Made by a program: the position numbers and the translations under genes. From the NCBI GenBank assembly GCA_902780785.1, contig CACZGS010000004.1:1-64000 (forward strand): a stretch of 64,000 bases of DNA, given 5' to 3'. Below the pieces are notes generated by a model. That model had not been told where the DNA came from. It did no database searches and saw only the letters and a list, made by a program, of their open reading frames with translations. Each line of letters opens with the position of its first letter. The stretch's first letter is position 1. This document shows, piece after piece, positions 27,129-35,799 of the stretch. Source of the DNA: Oscillospiraceae bacterium (GTDB lineage: Bacteria; Bacillota; Clostridia; Saccharofermentanales; Saccharofermentanaceae).

Positions 27129-29204
27129 TTAATCTTCCTCAACATTGCTTGATGCGATTACCTTCTCTGCAACTTCCGGAGGAGCAGCCTCGTAACGCTC
27201 ATGTGACATTGCGAACCAGCCTCTGCCCTGAGTCATGGACTTAAGGTCAGTTGCATATTCGAGCATTTCAGCTGTAGGAACTTCAGCATTAACGACAGAA
27301 CCTAACTCGTCTGCGTCGATACCCATGATACGGCCGCGTCTCTTATTAAGGTCGCCCATGATATCACCCTGCTTATCCTCAGGAATGTGAACCTCTACCT
27401 TGGAGATGGGTTCGAGGAGAACGGGGTTGCCCTGTGTCATACCTGCCTTGAAAGCGAGGTTTGCAGCGATCTTGAATGCCATTTCAGAAGAGTCTACATC
27501 GTGGTAGGAACCGTCAACGAGCGTAGCCTTGAGGTTAACTACGGGATAGCCTGCGAGAACGCCCTTCTTGATGGACTCCTGGAGTCCCTTCTCAACTGCC
27601 GGGAAGAAGTTCTTAGGTACGGCACCGCCGAATACCTTCTCTTCAAATACGAGATCTTCTGTCTCAGGGTTGGGTTCGAACTCGATCCAGACGTCACCGT
27701 ACTGGCCGTGACCGCCGGACTGCTTCTTGTGCTTACCCTGGACCTTAACCTTCTTGCGGATAGCTTCACGGTAAGGAACCTTGGGTTCGCCTAATTCACA
27801 ATCAACATTGTATTTATTCTTGAGCTGGCTTACGAGAACCTTGAGCTGCATGTCGCCGATACCGGAAAGTACCATCTGCTTTGTCTCAGGGTTTGTCTCG
27901 ACTGTGAAGCAATGATCTTCGTCAGCGAGCTTTGTAAGGCCGGAGATGATCTTGTCTTCGTCGCCCTTCTTTGTAGGAACGATGGACTTGGAAAGACAAG
28001 GCTGAGGGAACTTGATCTTAGGAAGTTCGATGATACGTGCGCGGTCACAGATAGTATCATTGGTGTCGGTATTAGCGAGCTTGGAAGCTGCGCCGATATC
28101 GCCTGCAGTGATGCAGTCTGTGGAGATCTGCTCCTTACCCTTAAGGAAGAACAGACCGCCGATCCTCTCATCCTTACCCTTTGTAGCGTTATAAACTGTG
28201 GAGTTAGCACGGAGAGTACCTGCGTTAACCTTGAAGATACTGATCTTACCGACGAACGGGTCAGAGATCGTCTTGAAGCAGAATGCTGCAAGCGGATCAT
28301 CAATGGAGCAGGAGATCATCTGTGTGCCGCCGTCAGGAAGAGTAGCTTCCAAAGCGGGCTTCTTGCCTGCCGGAGGTGTGTCCTTGGAGATGCAGTTGAG
28401 CAGGAAGTCGATACCCCAGTTCATGTAAGCGGAACCGCAGTAGATCGGGTGGAGCTTACCTTCACGGAAACCTGCATGTACGCCGTGACGGAACTCGTCC
28501 TCGGTGAACTTCTCACCTGCGAAGAACTTTTCCATAAGAGCGTCGTCAGCTTCTGCAACAACCTCGTTAACCTTTTCCTGGAGTTCGTCAACTCTCGCGT
28601 TGTACTCTTCAGGAAGAGGATATTCAATAAACTTACCTGTAGCTTTATCTATAGAGAAAGCCTTGCGGTTCATAACGTCTACGATACCTGTCATCTTGCC
28701 GTCTTCCATAATAGGGAAAGAAAGCGGGATAACTGAAGAACCGTAGCGCTCCATCATACGGGCTGCTACAGCCTCGAAATCCGCATTGGGCTCGTCCATT
28801 CTGTTCATAAAGAACAAGAAAGGAACTTTCTTACCATTCAAAAGTCTGATTGCCTTCTCGGAACCAACGGATGTACCGCCCTTTGCCGAGATCATGATAA
28901 TGCCGGAATCGGCGATCCTTATTCCGCTCATCTCTTCGCCTAAGAAGTCGAAGTCACCTGGAGTGTCGATGATATTGATCTTGCTTCCCTTATATTCGCA
29001 GCAGGCAACGGAAAGGCCTACTGACATCTGTCTCTTGATCTCCTCAGGATCATAGTCAAGCGTAGTGTTTCCGTCATTGATACGGCCCTGACGATTGATT
29101 GCCTTGGTGTAATAGAGAATAGCCTCAGCTAAGGTCGTCTTGCCGGAACCTACGTGGCCGAACAACGCTATGTTGCGAATCTTATCTGCGGAATAATTTT
29201 CCAT
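27129..29204 (-). CDS. Elongation factor G paralogue
   Basis: 691 residues with the five-domain EF-G plan. GTPase motifs: G1 GHVGSGKTTL, G3 DTPGDFDF (canonical is DTPGH), G4 NRMD (canonical NKMD). Domain IV has GGHGQYGDVWIEFEP, and domain V ends MTQGRGWFAMSHERYE. The altered switch and G4 motifs mark it as one of the second EF-G copies found in many bacteria, whose roles (ribosome recycling, stress-specific translocation) vary. The usual str-operon neighbours (rpsL, rpsG, tuf) are absent, which supports this. GGAGG precedes the ATG; a TATAAT at 29246-29251 (minus) may be its -10. Confidence 0.9.
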   Translation of the reverse strand: MENYSADKIRNIALFGHVGSGKTTLAEAILYYTKAINRQGRINDGNTTLDYDPEEIKRQMSVGLSVACCEYKGSKINIIDTPGDFDFLGEEMSGIRIADSGIIMISAKGGTSVGSEKAIRLLNGKKVPFLFFMNRMDEPNADFEAVAARMMERYGSSVIPLSFPIMEDGKMTGIVDVMNRKAFSIDKATGKFIEYPLPEEYNARVDELQEKVNEVVAEADDALMEKFFAGEKFTEDEFRHGVHAGFREGKLHPIYCGSAYMNWGIDFLLNCISKDTPPAGKKPALEATLPDGGTQMISCSIDDPLAAFCFKTISDPFVGKISIFKVNAGTLRANSTVYNATKGKDERIGGLFFLKGKEQISTDCITAGDIGAASKLANTDTNDTICDRARIIELPKIKFPQPCLSKSIVPTKKGDEDKIISGLTKLADEDHCFTVETNPETKQMVLSGIGDMQLKVLVSQLKNKYNVDCELGEPKVPYREAIRKKVKVQGKHKKQSGGHGQYGDVWIEFEPNPETEDLVFEEKVFGGAVPKNFFPAVEKGLQESIKKGVLAGYPVVNLKATLVDGSYHDVDSSEMAFKIAANLAFKAGMTQGNPVLLEPISKVEVHIPEDKQGDIMGDLNKRRGRIMGIDADELGSVVNAEVPTAEMLEYATDLKSMTQGRGWFAMSHERYEAAPPEVAEKVIASSNVEED

Positions 29205-29368
29205 CAGTCTTTTCCTCCTTCGAAGTCAAAAATAAATACTTTCCTATTATATAAGATTCGATATGCCAATTCCACAAAAAATATGTGGCAACTAATAGTT
29301 TTTTTGTGCATAGTTTTGACGACCTACACAAAGGCATTTCTCAAGAACACTATTTACTTTTTGCTGTC

Positions 29369-29459
29369 ACTATCGTACAGGCCACTTTTTCGGGCAATAA
29401 TTATATAAAAATGCCGTTTTATATAATTATCGGGCTTTTTCAAGGCCCTGTGCGATAGT
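29369..29459. repeat. Nested imperfect inverted repeat, 91 bp
   Basis: Outer arms 29369-29383 and 29444-29459 pair over 15 bp with one G-U and one bulge. Inner arms 29397-29410 and 29417-29430 are a perfect 14-bp AT-rich palindrome around ATGCCG. CGGGC occurs immediately outside each inner arm in direct orientation. It could be a small structured RNA, an operator or a MITE-like remnant. Confidence 0.6.
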
Positions 29460-29480
29460 CGGGCATCTTTTCCCGGCCTC

Positions 29481-29515
29481 GAAAAAAGGGGGCATCTCAT
29501 ATGAGACACCCCCTT
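29481..29515 (-). terminator. Terminator of the large solute-binding lipoprotein gene
   Basis: Almost perfect palindrome (29486-29515, two G-U pairs) followed on the minus strand by six T residues. Confidence 0.88.
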
Positions 29516-29538
29516 GGAAAAGCTTAATTTATCTTATA

Positions 29539-32007
29539 TCAGCCTCTCTCGGAAATAACCTTCTGTGCTCTGTCCTGGGCTATCTTGATTACATCCGCAA
29601 GCTCCTTCTGGCCGGAGAAATATGCCGGCATCTCCTCAACGAGGATGAGATTGATCGAAGCATCCGCGGAATTCATTCTTGAAATGCTCAAAATGATCTT
29701 CTCGAATTCATCGACATTCTTCTCGGAGAACTTGATGCGGTTCTGATTCGGATTTCCGCCTGCCTTGGCATAGCCGAAGAAATTCTCTCCGCCTTCACCG
29801 TTGAAGTATTCGACAGTATCCTTTGCTGCTGCCCTGAATGCTTCGCGGTTAAGGATCAGGTTGTCGCTCTTTGCAAAAGCCTGCTGGACGTCGTCTGACA
29901 TGAGCATCTTTACGAACTCGCCGCACGCGTCGGCACTCTTTGACTGTGCTGAGACTGCAACAGAAACATAGGGTTCGAGCATGGGTCCTCTTCCGTCAGT
30001 AGAAGGAATTCCGAGGAATCCTGATGCGCCCTGTAAAGCAGCCATCTGGTAGAAATATCCTGAAAGTCCGTAGCATGTCGTATAAACTGCGACCAGCTCC
30101 TGGCCTGCCGGGTCACCCTTGAAAGCCTTAACGCCTACAGCGTAAGCGGTGCCTCCGCCGTCGCCTGAGTCATACAGCTCATTCCATGACTTTGCCCTCT
30201 CGGGTACGTTGTTCTTTACGAATTCAGCAAGCTCCGCAAATTCAGGACCGGAGAAATCGACCTTGCCGTCCACGATGAACTTGTCGCTCATGGCTGTGAA
30301 AAGCCTTGTGAAATACTGTGCCTGACCGTAATTGATGATATCCTTGCCGTTCAATGTCTCGTTAAGGAACTTCTCATATTCGGCTGTGGTAAAGCCTACC
30401 CCTGACTTACCTGCATACTTGACGTCGGTATGGATGCCGCTGACCATGTAGCAGAGCGGGAACTGGTAAAGCTTGCCGTCAGTCTCAGCTGCCTCGATGA
30501 CATTAGTGAAATACTTGTTTGAATCAAGTGTTCCGACGTACTTGTTAAGGTCAACGAGATAGTTTGCATTATTGAGCTGGCCATAGGAACTGCAGTTGAG
30601 CAGGATATCAGGACCTTCGCCGTTAAGGATGTCCATCGCGAGCTCGTTGCTCATCGAGGCATTGTACTTAAGTTCGGCATTCTGCATATCGTCATCGCTG
30701 CCGACCTTGGAATAGTCGACACCGGTATCCACGTTGCTGTAACGGTCGTGAACCTCAATGTAATGAGTGCTGCTGGTCTCGTTGAACTTGGCAACTGCAT
30801 CACAGATGTTCTCTTCAACATATCCGCCCGGAGAATACAGCTCAATAATGGTCTTGCCGGCATGAGGGTTCGTTGCAGCCCTGTTCAATGTAAGCACAAA
30901 GAACTCGGATTCGCTGGTCTGGCCTAAAGCGCCGCGTGTGTAGAGCTCACCACTCAAAACGATCCTGTCATCGGAACATTCGACCAGCTGTGAGGAGTTC
31001 ATTACCTTCCTGCTGACAGAGCACCAGCTGTAATTGAAGATCTCTATGGTCTTTTTGTTCTTCACGTCGATCTTATATATACCGTTCGCGGAAGAATAGT
31101 ACGTACTGCCGTCAGTGCCGCTCAACGAATAATAGATGTTAGAAACGTTGAGCCAATCGTAATTGCCGGCTTTTGCTTCATCTGCTTTTGCGTTCTGAAG
31201 GTCGACCTCATAGAAGACCGGCGTCTTGTCCGTGGTAACCGCAGCAACAACTTTGTTGTCGGCGATCTTAAAGACGATCGGAATATCGTAGTAGTTGGTC
31301 TCATTACTCTTGAGTTCAACCTGCAAAGCCTCGCCGTCCCCTTGGGAAATATAGAGCTCGCAATATGCCTTTTCTTCATCCCATTCGGATTTCATGCCGA
31401 TCTTATAACCGTCGACCTCATATATGCGGCCATACTGCGACTCGTCGCTGTCATAGTCATAGGGCTGTTCTTTCTTGTCTGCCAGTTTTCCTGTCTTGGC
31501 ATCGAAAATAAGATCGATCAGCACACTGCTCTGTTTGTTGCTGTCAAACGCAGAAGCACGGGCAATGACCTTGCCGTCCTCATAGCGTATTCTTTCGATA
31601 TATCCGTTATTGGGAAGCTCAGACGAAAAGTCAAAAGTATTAAGGGTCTTCTCTGTCTTCCTGTCTATTACGGAAATCATATTGATCGCATAGTCATTGG
31701 AATTAAACGTTTCCCAGTTCACATTGTCGCCTGTCGGCATCTTATAGTAACCGGACGAATAGATGACCATGTAATCCTCATCAATGCCCGTAATGCTCTG
31801 GGTAACATATTCGGTCTTTTTGTCTAATTTCAGTTCCGGCTTTACGGTAAACATATTGTTCTCGAACCACGGCGAATCTGCCGTGATCTTAGTGCCGGAA
31901 GGACTCTTCTCCCTTGACTTGCTGTTCTTCTTGCCGCATGAAGCCACGGGCAGTGCCATGGCTGCGATAAGCGCACATGAAATGATCTTGCATGATATCT
32001 TTTTCAT
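29539..32007 (-). CDS. Large solute-binding lipoprotein with N-terminal propeller-like domain
   Basis: 822 residues, about twice the length of usual sugar-binding proteins. Signal peptide with lipobox PVASC (lipidated C24). Residues ~40-380 are beta-rich with repeated segments of the type IDRKTEKTLNTFDFS, resembling a WD/PQQ-like propeller. From about residue 382 (KTIIELYSPGG) an ABC type 1 extracellular solute-binding domain follows (WNELYDSGDGGGTAY, AVSAQSKSADACGEFVKMLMSDD). No permease or ATPase is adjacent, so it may feed an importer encoded elsewhere or act as a sensor. It has its own promoter and terminator. The propeller assignment is tentative; the binding domain is confident. Confidence 0.8.
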   Translation of the reverse strand: MKKISCKIISCALIAAMALPVASCGKKNSKSREKSPSGTKITADSPWFENNMFTVKPELKLDKKTEYVTQSITGIDEDYMVIYSSGYYKMPTGDNVNWETFNSNDYAINMISVIDRKTEKTLNTFDFSSELPNNGYIERIRYEDGKVIARASAFDSNKQSSVLIDLIFDAKTGKLADKKEQPYDYDSDESQYGRIYEVDGYKIGMKSEWDEEKAYCELYISQGDGEALQVELKSNETNYYDIPIVFKIADNKVVAAVTTDKTPVFYEVDLQNAKADEAKAGNYDWLNVSNIYYSLSGTDGSTYYSSANGIYKIDVKNKKTIEIFNYSWCSVSRKVMNSSQLVECSDDRIVLSGELYTRGALGQTSESEFFVLTLNRAATNPHAGKTIIELYSPGGYVEENICDAVAKFNETSSTHYIEVHDRYSNVDTGVDYSKVGSDDDMQNAELKYNASMSNELAMDILNGEGPDILLNCSSYGQLNNANYLVDLNKYVGTLDSNKYFTNVIEAAETDGKLYQFPLCYMVSGIHTDVKYAGKSGVGFTTAEYEKFLNETLNGKDIINYGQAQYFTRLFTAMSDKFIVDGKVDFSGPEFAELAEFVKNNVPERAKSWNELYDSGDGGGTAYAVGVKAFKGDPAGQELVAVYTTCYGLSGYFYQMAALQGASGFLGIPSTDGRGPMLEPYVSVAVSAQSKSADACGEFVKMLMSDDVQQAFAKSDNLILNREAFRAAAKDTVEYFNGEGGENFFGYAKAGGNPNQNRIKFSEKNVDEFEKIILSISRMNSADASINLILVEEMPAYFSGQKELADVIKIAQDRAQKVISERG

Positions 32008-32063
32008 ACACTCTCTCCTTATATCCCTTCCAAGGATTCTACAGGCTCATTGTAGGACCCGGT

Positions 32064-32093
32064 ATTATACATTCAGCATCAATTGTATGGCAA
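32064..32093 (-). promoter_or_regulatory. Promoter of the large solute-binding lipoprotein gene
   Basis: Minus-strand TTGCCA (32088-32093) and TATAAT (32064-32069) with an 18-bp spacer, 57 bp before the ATG. Confidence 0.65.
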
Positions 32094-32142
32094 AACTTAG
32101 GTAAACAATCTCCCGTCCGGACAGGACAAAACCGGGATATTC

Positions 32143-32176
32143 ATAAAAAAGAGGCTGCCACTTATGGCAACCTCTT
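32143..32176 (-). terminator. Terminator of the zinc-ribbon/coiled-coil gene
   Basis: 12-bp stem with one G-U and 4-nt loop (32149-32176), followed by a T-run on the minus strand. The arm AAGAGGCTGCC matches that of the hydABC terminator. Confidence 0.88.
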
Positions 32177-32197
32177 TATTTGACTTTATTTAAGGCA

Positions 32198-33901
32198 TTA
32201 TACCTTCGGCTTACCGAAGATGAGTACCAGTCTGTCTTCCTTCTGTGCGAACGGACTTCCGGAGAGTGAGGACAAGCCGGCATCGGATCCGCCGCCCATC
32301 TGGGAGATGAGCTTACCGCCGTCATCGTCTACAACGTGGATCAGTGTCCAGCCTTCGGATGACTTCTTCTTAAGGAGCTTTGTGAGAGCCTCAACGTTGA
32401 CTTCGGAAGACTTGTTGTGCTCGACTACTTCTACGGAATAATCCATGGGTGTGCCTGCACCGCCGCCACCTGATCTGACTCTCTTTTCCAATTCTGCAAC
32501 TGCTGCGTCGAGTGATGCAAGCTTCTTCTCAAGCTCAGCTTTCTCCATCTCTTTCTCCTTAACCTGTTCTTTTAATTCTTCGATCTGATCGAGCATCTTG
32601 CCCTTCTCGCTCTCGCTCAAAGCAGCCTGCTTGAGGAATACTGACTGCTTCTCGGCATTGAGGACGATCTCCTGGGCTGCAGCCTCAGCAAGAACAGTAG
32701 CGTTCTTGGAATCTGCGATGATCTCCTTGGCTTCCTTGAGTTCAGCCTGGAGGCCCTTGATCTGAGTCTGGATCTCTTCGGACTCTTTGCGGTACTCGGC
32801 GTATTCCTTTTCTGCCTGAGCCTTCTTGTCTTCAGCCTCTTCGAGCTCTTTTCTGGATGCTTCCATTGTCTCGTCGAGGTCTTTGCGCTGCTGGTTGATC
32901 TCCTTCTCGAAAATAGCGATCTCAGCGTTGAGCTCATCTCTCTTTGCCATGGCAGCTTCTGCCTCGACCATTACGGCCTTAGCCTTCTCTGTCATGTCAT
33001 CGAGCTCTGCCTGAGCCTGCTTGTTGCGCTCTTCAAGGTGAACGATGATCTTATCTCTCTCGGCCTGAGCCTCAGCGATGAGCTTCTCTTTCTCAGCATT
33101 GGCGATATCTCTGTCGCGCTCTGCCTCCTGCTTCATCTTGAGGACGTCAGCTGCCTGCTTCTCTGCGATCTTCTTATTCTCTTCGGCGATCTTGATCTTC
33201 TCTTTCTCGAAGTCCTCGCCGAGCTTAACGATCTTAGCCTCTGCAGCCTTGATCTCTTTCTCTTTCTCAGCCTTGATCTTGTCAGCGTTGTCCATCATTG
33301 CCTGGACTTCTTTAGCCTGTGCAATGAGTTCATCTCTCTGTGCAAGAGCTGCAGCATATTCTTTCTCAACCTGTGCAGCGAGCTGTTCTGTCTGCTTCTG
33401 GGTCTCTTCGTAGATCTTCTGCTGCTCGATCCTTGCAGCTTCGATCATCTCATCGTGCTCTTTCTGTGACTTCTTCTTGGCTTCCGCCATCATCTCGTTA
33501 GCTTCCTTGCGGAGCGAGTCTCTCTTGTCACGGGCTTCGATTACTTCGTCACGGATAGTATCTACAGACTTCTCCAAAGCTTCCTGCTCAGCGAGCTTCT
33601 TCTTCTGGAATGTCGTGAATTCTTTATCGAGTTTTGCTCTTTCAGCCTCGAACTGTTCCTGCATGTTTGCATAGTCGCGCTTCAGCTTATCCAAAGCCTC
33701 AAGAATCCTCTTCTCTTCTTCGGAACGCTTAGCCTCTGCACGCGCAATATTCTCAGCCTGCTTCTGGTCAAGGATCTTCTTTGCTTCAGCAGCGGCTTCG
33801 TCATTGTTACCCTGTGAAGCCTTCTGGAAATCGTATTTGCACATTGAGCAGCGAGCAACATTGTCGCCCATCATTACGCCGCAAACCGGACATCTCTTCA
33901 T
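32198..33901 (-). CDS. Zinc-ribbon, coiled-coil protein with C-terminal DUF4177-like domain
   Basis: 567 residues. The first 21 hold a CX2C...CX2C zinc ribbon (CPVCG, CSMCK). Residues ~35-465 are an almost continuous Glu/Lys/Ala-rich coiled coil. After a Gly-rich hinge (GGGGAG) the last ~80 residues form a small alpha/beta domain (MDYSVEVVEHN, LLKKKSSEGWTLIHVV, LVLIFGKP) resembling the small domain with a GW-L motif seen in DUF4177 proteins. No membrane span or signal peptide, so it is probably a cytosolic filament or scaffold. The function is unknown. TTAGGAG precedes the ATG. Confidence 0.8.
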   Translation of the reverse strand: MKRCPVCGVMMGDNVARCSMCKYDFQKASQGNNDEAAAEAKKILDQKQAENIARAEAKRSEEEKRILEALDKLKRDYANMQEQFEAERAKLDKEFTTFQKKKLAEQEALEKSVDTIRDEVIEARDKRDSLRKEANEMMAEAKKKSQKEHDEMIEAARIEQQKIYEETQKQTEQLAAQVEKEYAAALAQRDELIAQAKEVQAMMDNADKIKAEKEKEIKAAEAKIVKLGEDFEKEKIKIAEENKKIAEKQAADVLKMKQEAERDRDIANAEKEKLIAEAQAERDKIIVHLEERNKQAQAELDDMTEKAKAVMVEAEAAMAKRDELNAEIAIFEKEINQQRKDLDETMEASRKELEEAEDKKAQAEKEYAEYRKESEEIQTQIKGLQAELKEAKEIIADSKNATVLAEAAAQEIVLNAEKQSVFLKQAALSESEKGKMLDQIEELKEQVKEKEMEKAELEKKLASLDAAVAELEKRVRSGGGGAGTPMDYSVEVVEHNKSSEVNVEALTKLLKKKSSEGWTLIHVVDDDGGKLISQMGGGSDAGLSSLSGSPFAQKEDRLVLIFGKPKV

Positions 33902-33960
33902 ACCTGATTCTCCTAAAAATGCACGCGAAGAAGGAACGCGCGCAAAAAATGATATGCCCT

Positions 33961-33990
33961 ATTATATACCAGGCAACTTTAAAATATTAA
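33961..33990 (-). promoter_or_regulatory. Promoter of the zinc-ribbon/coiled-coil gene
   Basis: Minus-strand TATAAT (33961-33966) with TTAATA (33985-33990) 18 bp upstream. Confidence 0.55.
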
Positions 33991-34080
33991 GTTTTCTTAA
34001 AAGTATTTTTATAAATTTTTAGTTAATTTTCGGAATGAACCGCTTCGGCGCGCCCTGTATTTTTGTGTGTAATGCCCTAT

Positions 34081-34108
34081 TTGTATGCGTTTGAGCCATC
34101 CTTATAAT
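34081..34108 (+). promoter_or_regulatory. Promoter of the peptide-binding protein gene
   Basis: TTGTAT (34081-34086) and TATAAT (34103-34108) with a 16-bp spacer, 28 bp before the ATG at 34136. Confidence 0.7.
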
Positions 34109-34135
34109 GAATTAACTGTTTTACAGGAGGGGAAT

Positions 34136-35659
34136 ATGAAAAACTCTATTATCAAAAGCGCAGTCATCGCTTCCGTTATCGCTCTCGCGGTATCAGGTTT
34201 TGCGGGATGCACAAAGAAACCCGGACAGGCAAACAATAATGCCGTAGTCGGAATCACACAGGAACCCGGCATCTTCGATCCGCACACTGTAGTTGCTGCA
34301 GGCGACGAAGAGATCATTTTCAATGTCTACGAGGGACTTTACAAGTACGACAGCAAGGGTGACCTCAATCCCTGTCTTGCTACTGACGTTGCTATCTCAG
34401 ACGATGCTTCCGTATACACATTTACTATCAGAGAGGGCGTTAAGTTCCACGACGGTTCTGACCTCGACGCAGCTGATGTTGTTTATTCACTCAAGCGCGC
34501 AGCAGGCCTTCTCGATACACAGGACGGAACAGCTCTCGTACAGGAGCTCGACCCGATCAAGGACGTAAAGGCTGTTGACGGCGGCAAGGTAGAAGTTACT
34601 CTCGAATCGGGCAACACAGAGCTCTTAAGCTATTTCACGACAGGCATCATCCCTGACGGTTACGATAACTGCCAGGCTGCTCCCGTCGGAACAGGCCCTT
34701 TCAAGTTCGAGTCCTACAATCCCGGCCAGAGCGTTATCCTCGTAAAGAATGAGAACTACTGGCAGAAGGGTCTTCCCTACCTTGATAAGGTTACATTCAA
34801 GGTATGTGCAGACATGGATGCAGGCCTTACAGAGCTCGCTGCAGGTTCTATCGATATCTTCCCTTATCTTACGACTGACCGTGCAAACCAGCTCGACAAG
34901 ACAAAGTACAACATCCAGTCCAACGGCTCCAACATGGTCCAGATCTTCGCTCTCAACAATTCAGTTGAGCCTCTGAACAATGTAAAGGTACGTCAGGCTA
35001 TCAACTATGCAGTAAGCAGAAAGGACGTCATCTCCGTAACAATGGATGGAGCAGGCGTTGAGCTTACGACAGCTATGAGCCCTGCAATGGGAAGCTACTA
35101 CGACAAGTCACTCGACGGAACATTCAATCAGGATGTTGAGAAGGCTAAGGCTCTTCTTGCAGAAGCAGGCTATGAGAACGGCTTTAACATCACATGCACT
35201 GTTCCTTCTTCCTACCTGATCCACGTTAACACAGCAGTTGAGCTCGCTTCCGAGCTTAAGGCTGTCGGCATCAACATGGAGATCAAGCAGGTTGACTGGG
35301 CTACATGGCTCGACAAGGTATACACAAACCGCCAGTATGAGACAACAGTCATCGCTCTTACAAGCTCTTATGCTCCCTACGATGTTCTTGACCGTTACCA
35401 GTCAACATCTTCCGGCAACTTCATCAACTACAAGAACGATAAGGTTGACGAGCTCATGGCAAAGATCCCCACGATCGCTGACGTTAATGAGAAGACAGAG
35501 CTCTACCATCAGGTATTAAAGCTCCTTACTGACGACGCCTGCTCAGTATATCTTCAGGATCCCACGACCATCACTGCCGTATCCACAAGACTTGAAGGAT
35601 ATAACGTATATCCGATGTATGTTCAGGATATGTCCCAGGTAAAGGTTGTCGGCAACTGA
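34136..35659 (+). CDS. ABC transporter substrate-binding lipoprotein, family 5 (peptide/nickel type)
   Basis: 507 residues from the ATG at 34136 (AGGAGGGG upstream); an earlier in-frame ATG at 34085 overlaps the promoter. Lipoprotein signal with GFAGC (C25). Family 5 signatures: EPGIFDPHTVVAAGDEEIIFNVYEGLYKYD, the VKFHDGSDLDAADVVYSLKR block, and NVKVRQAINYAVSRKDV. It captures oligopeptides or similar solutes outside the membrane. A terminator follows, and the permease genes have their own promoter, an arrangement that would allow the binding protein to be made in excess. The substrate cannot be told from sequence. Confidence 0.93.
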   Translation: MKNSIIKSAVIASVIALAVSGFAGCTKKPGQANNNAVVGITQEPGIFDPHTVVAAGDEEIIFNVYEGLYKYDSKGDLNPCLATDVAISDDASVYTFTIREGVKFHDGSDLDAADVVYSLKRAAGLLDTQDGTALVQELDPIKDVKAVDGGKVEVTLESGNTELLSYFTTGIIPDGYDNCQAAPVGTGPFKFESYNPGQSVILVKNENYWQKGLPYLDKVTFKVCADMDAGLTELAAGSIDIFPYLTTDRANQLDKTKYNIQSNGSNMVQIFALNNSVEPLNNVKVRQAINYAVSRKDVISVTMDGAGVELTTAMSPAMGSYYDKSLDGTFNQDVEKAKALLAEAGYENGFNITCTVPSSYLIHVNTAVELASELKAVGINMEIKQVDWATWLDKVYTNRQYETTVIALTSSYAPYDVLDRYQSTSSGNFINYKNDKVDELMAKIPTIADVNEKTELYHQVLKLLTDDACSVYLQDPTTITAVSTRLEGYNVYPMYVQDMSQVKVVGN

Positions 35660-35683
35660 TAAGTTTTTAAAGATTTCTTTCAA

Positions 35684-35721
35684 CGGGGCTGTCTCAGGAC
35701 TTTGAGGCGGCCCTGTTTTTT
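35684..35721 (+). terminator. Terminator between binding protein and permease genes
   Basis: 13-bp stem with three G-U pairs, 6-nt loop (35684-35715), then TTTTTT. It separates the binding-protein gene from the rest of the importer operon. Confidence 0.85.
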
Positions 35722-35730
35722 AGAGTTTCT

Positions 35731-35758
35731 TTTGATTTGCCCGAAAAGCATATATAAT
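35731..35758 (+). promoter_or_regulatory. Promoter of the permease/ATPase genes
   Basis: TTTGAT (35731-35736) and TATAAT (35753-35758) spaced 16 bp, 42 bp before the TTG start. Confidence 0.6.
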
Positions 35759-35799
35759 GAATTGTTAATTTACGCGATTAATATAGGGGGATAAAAGTT

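Larger units (their letters stand above)
29205..29538. other. Intergenic region with promoter, nested inverted repeat and terminator
   Basis: No convincing gene. From right to left (minus-strand direction): the terminator of the solute-binding protein gene (29486-29515), a nested inverted repeat (29369-29459), and the AT-rich promoter region of the EF-G paralogue. Confidence 0.7.

Noticed and set aside
29154..29408. 84-codon plus-strand frame upstream of the EF-G paralogue
   Set aside because: Overlaps the EF-G gene start and its promoter, no ribosome binding site, and no recognisable protein features apart from AT-driven hydrophobicity.
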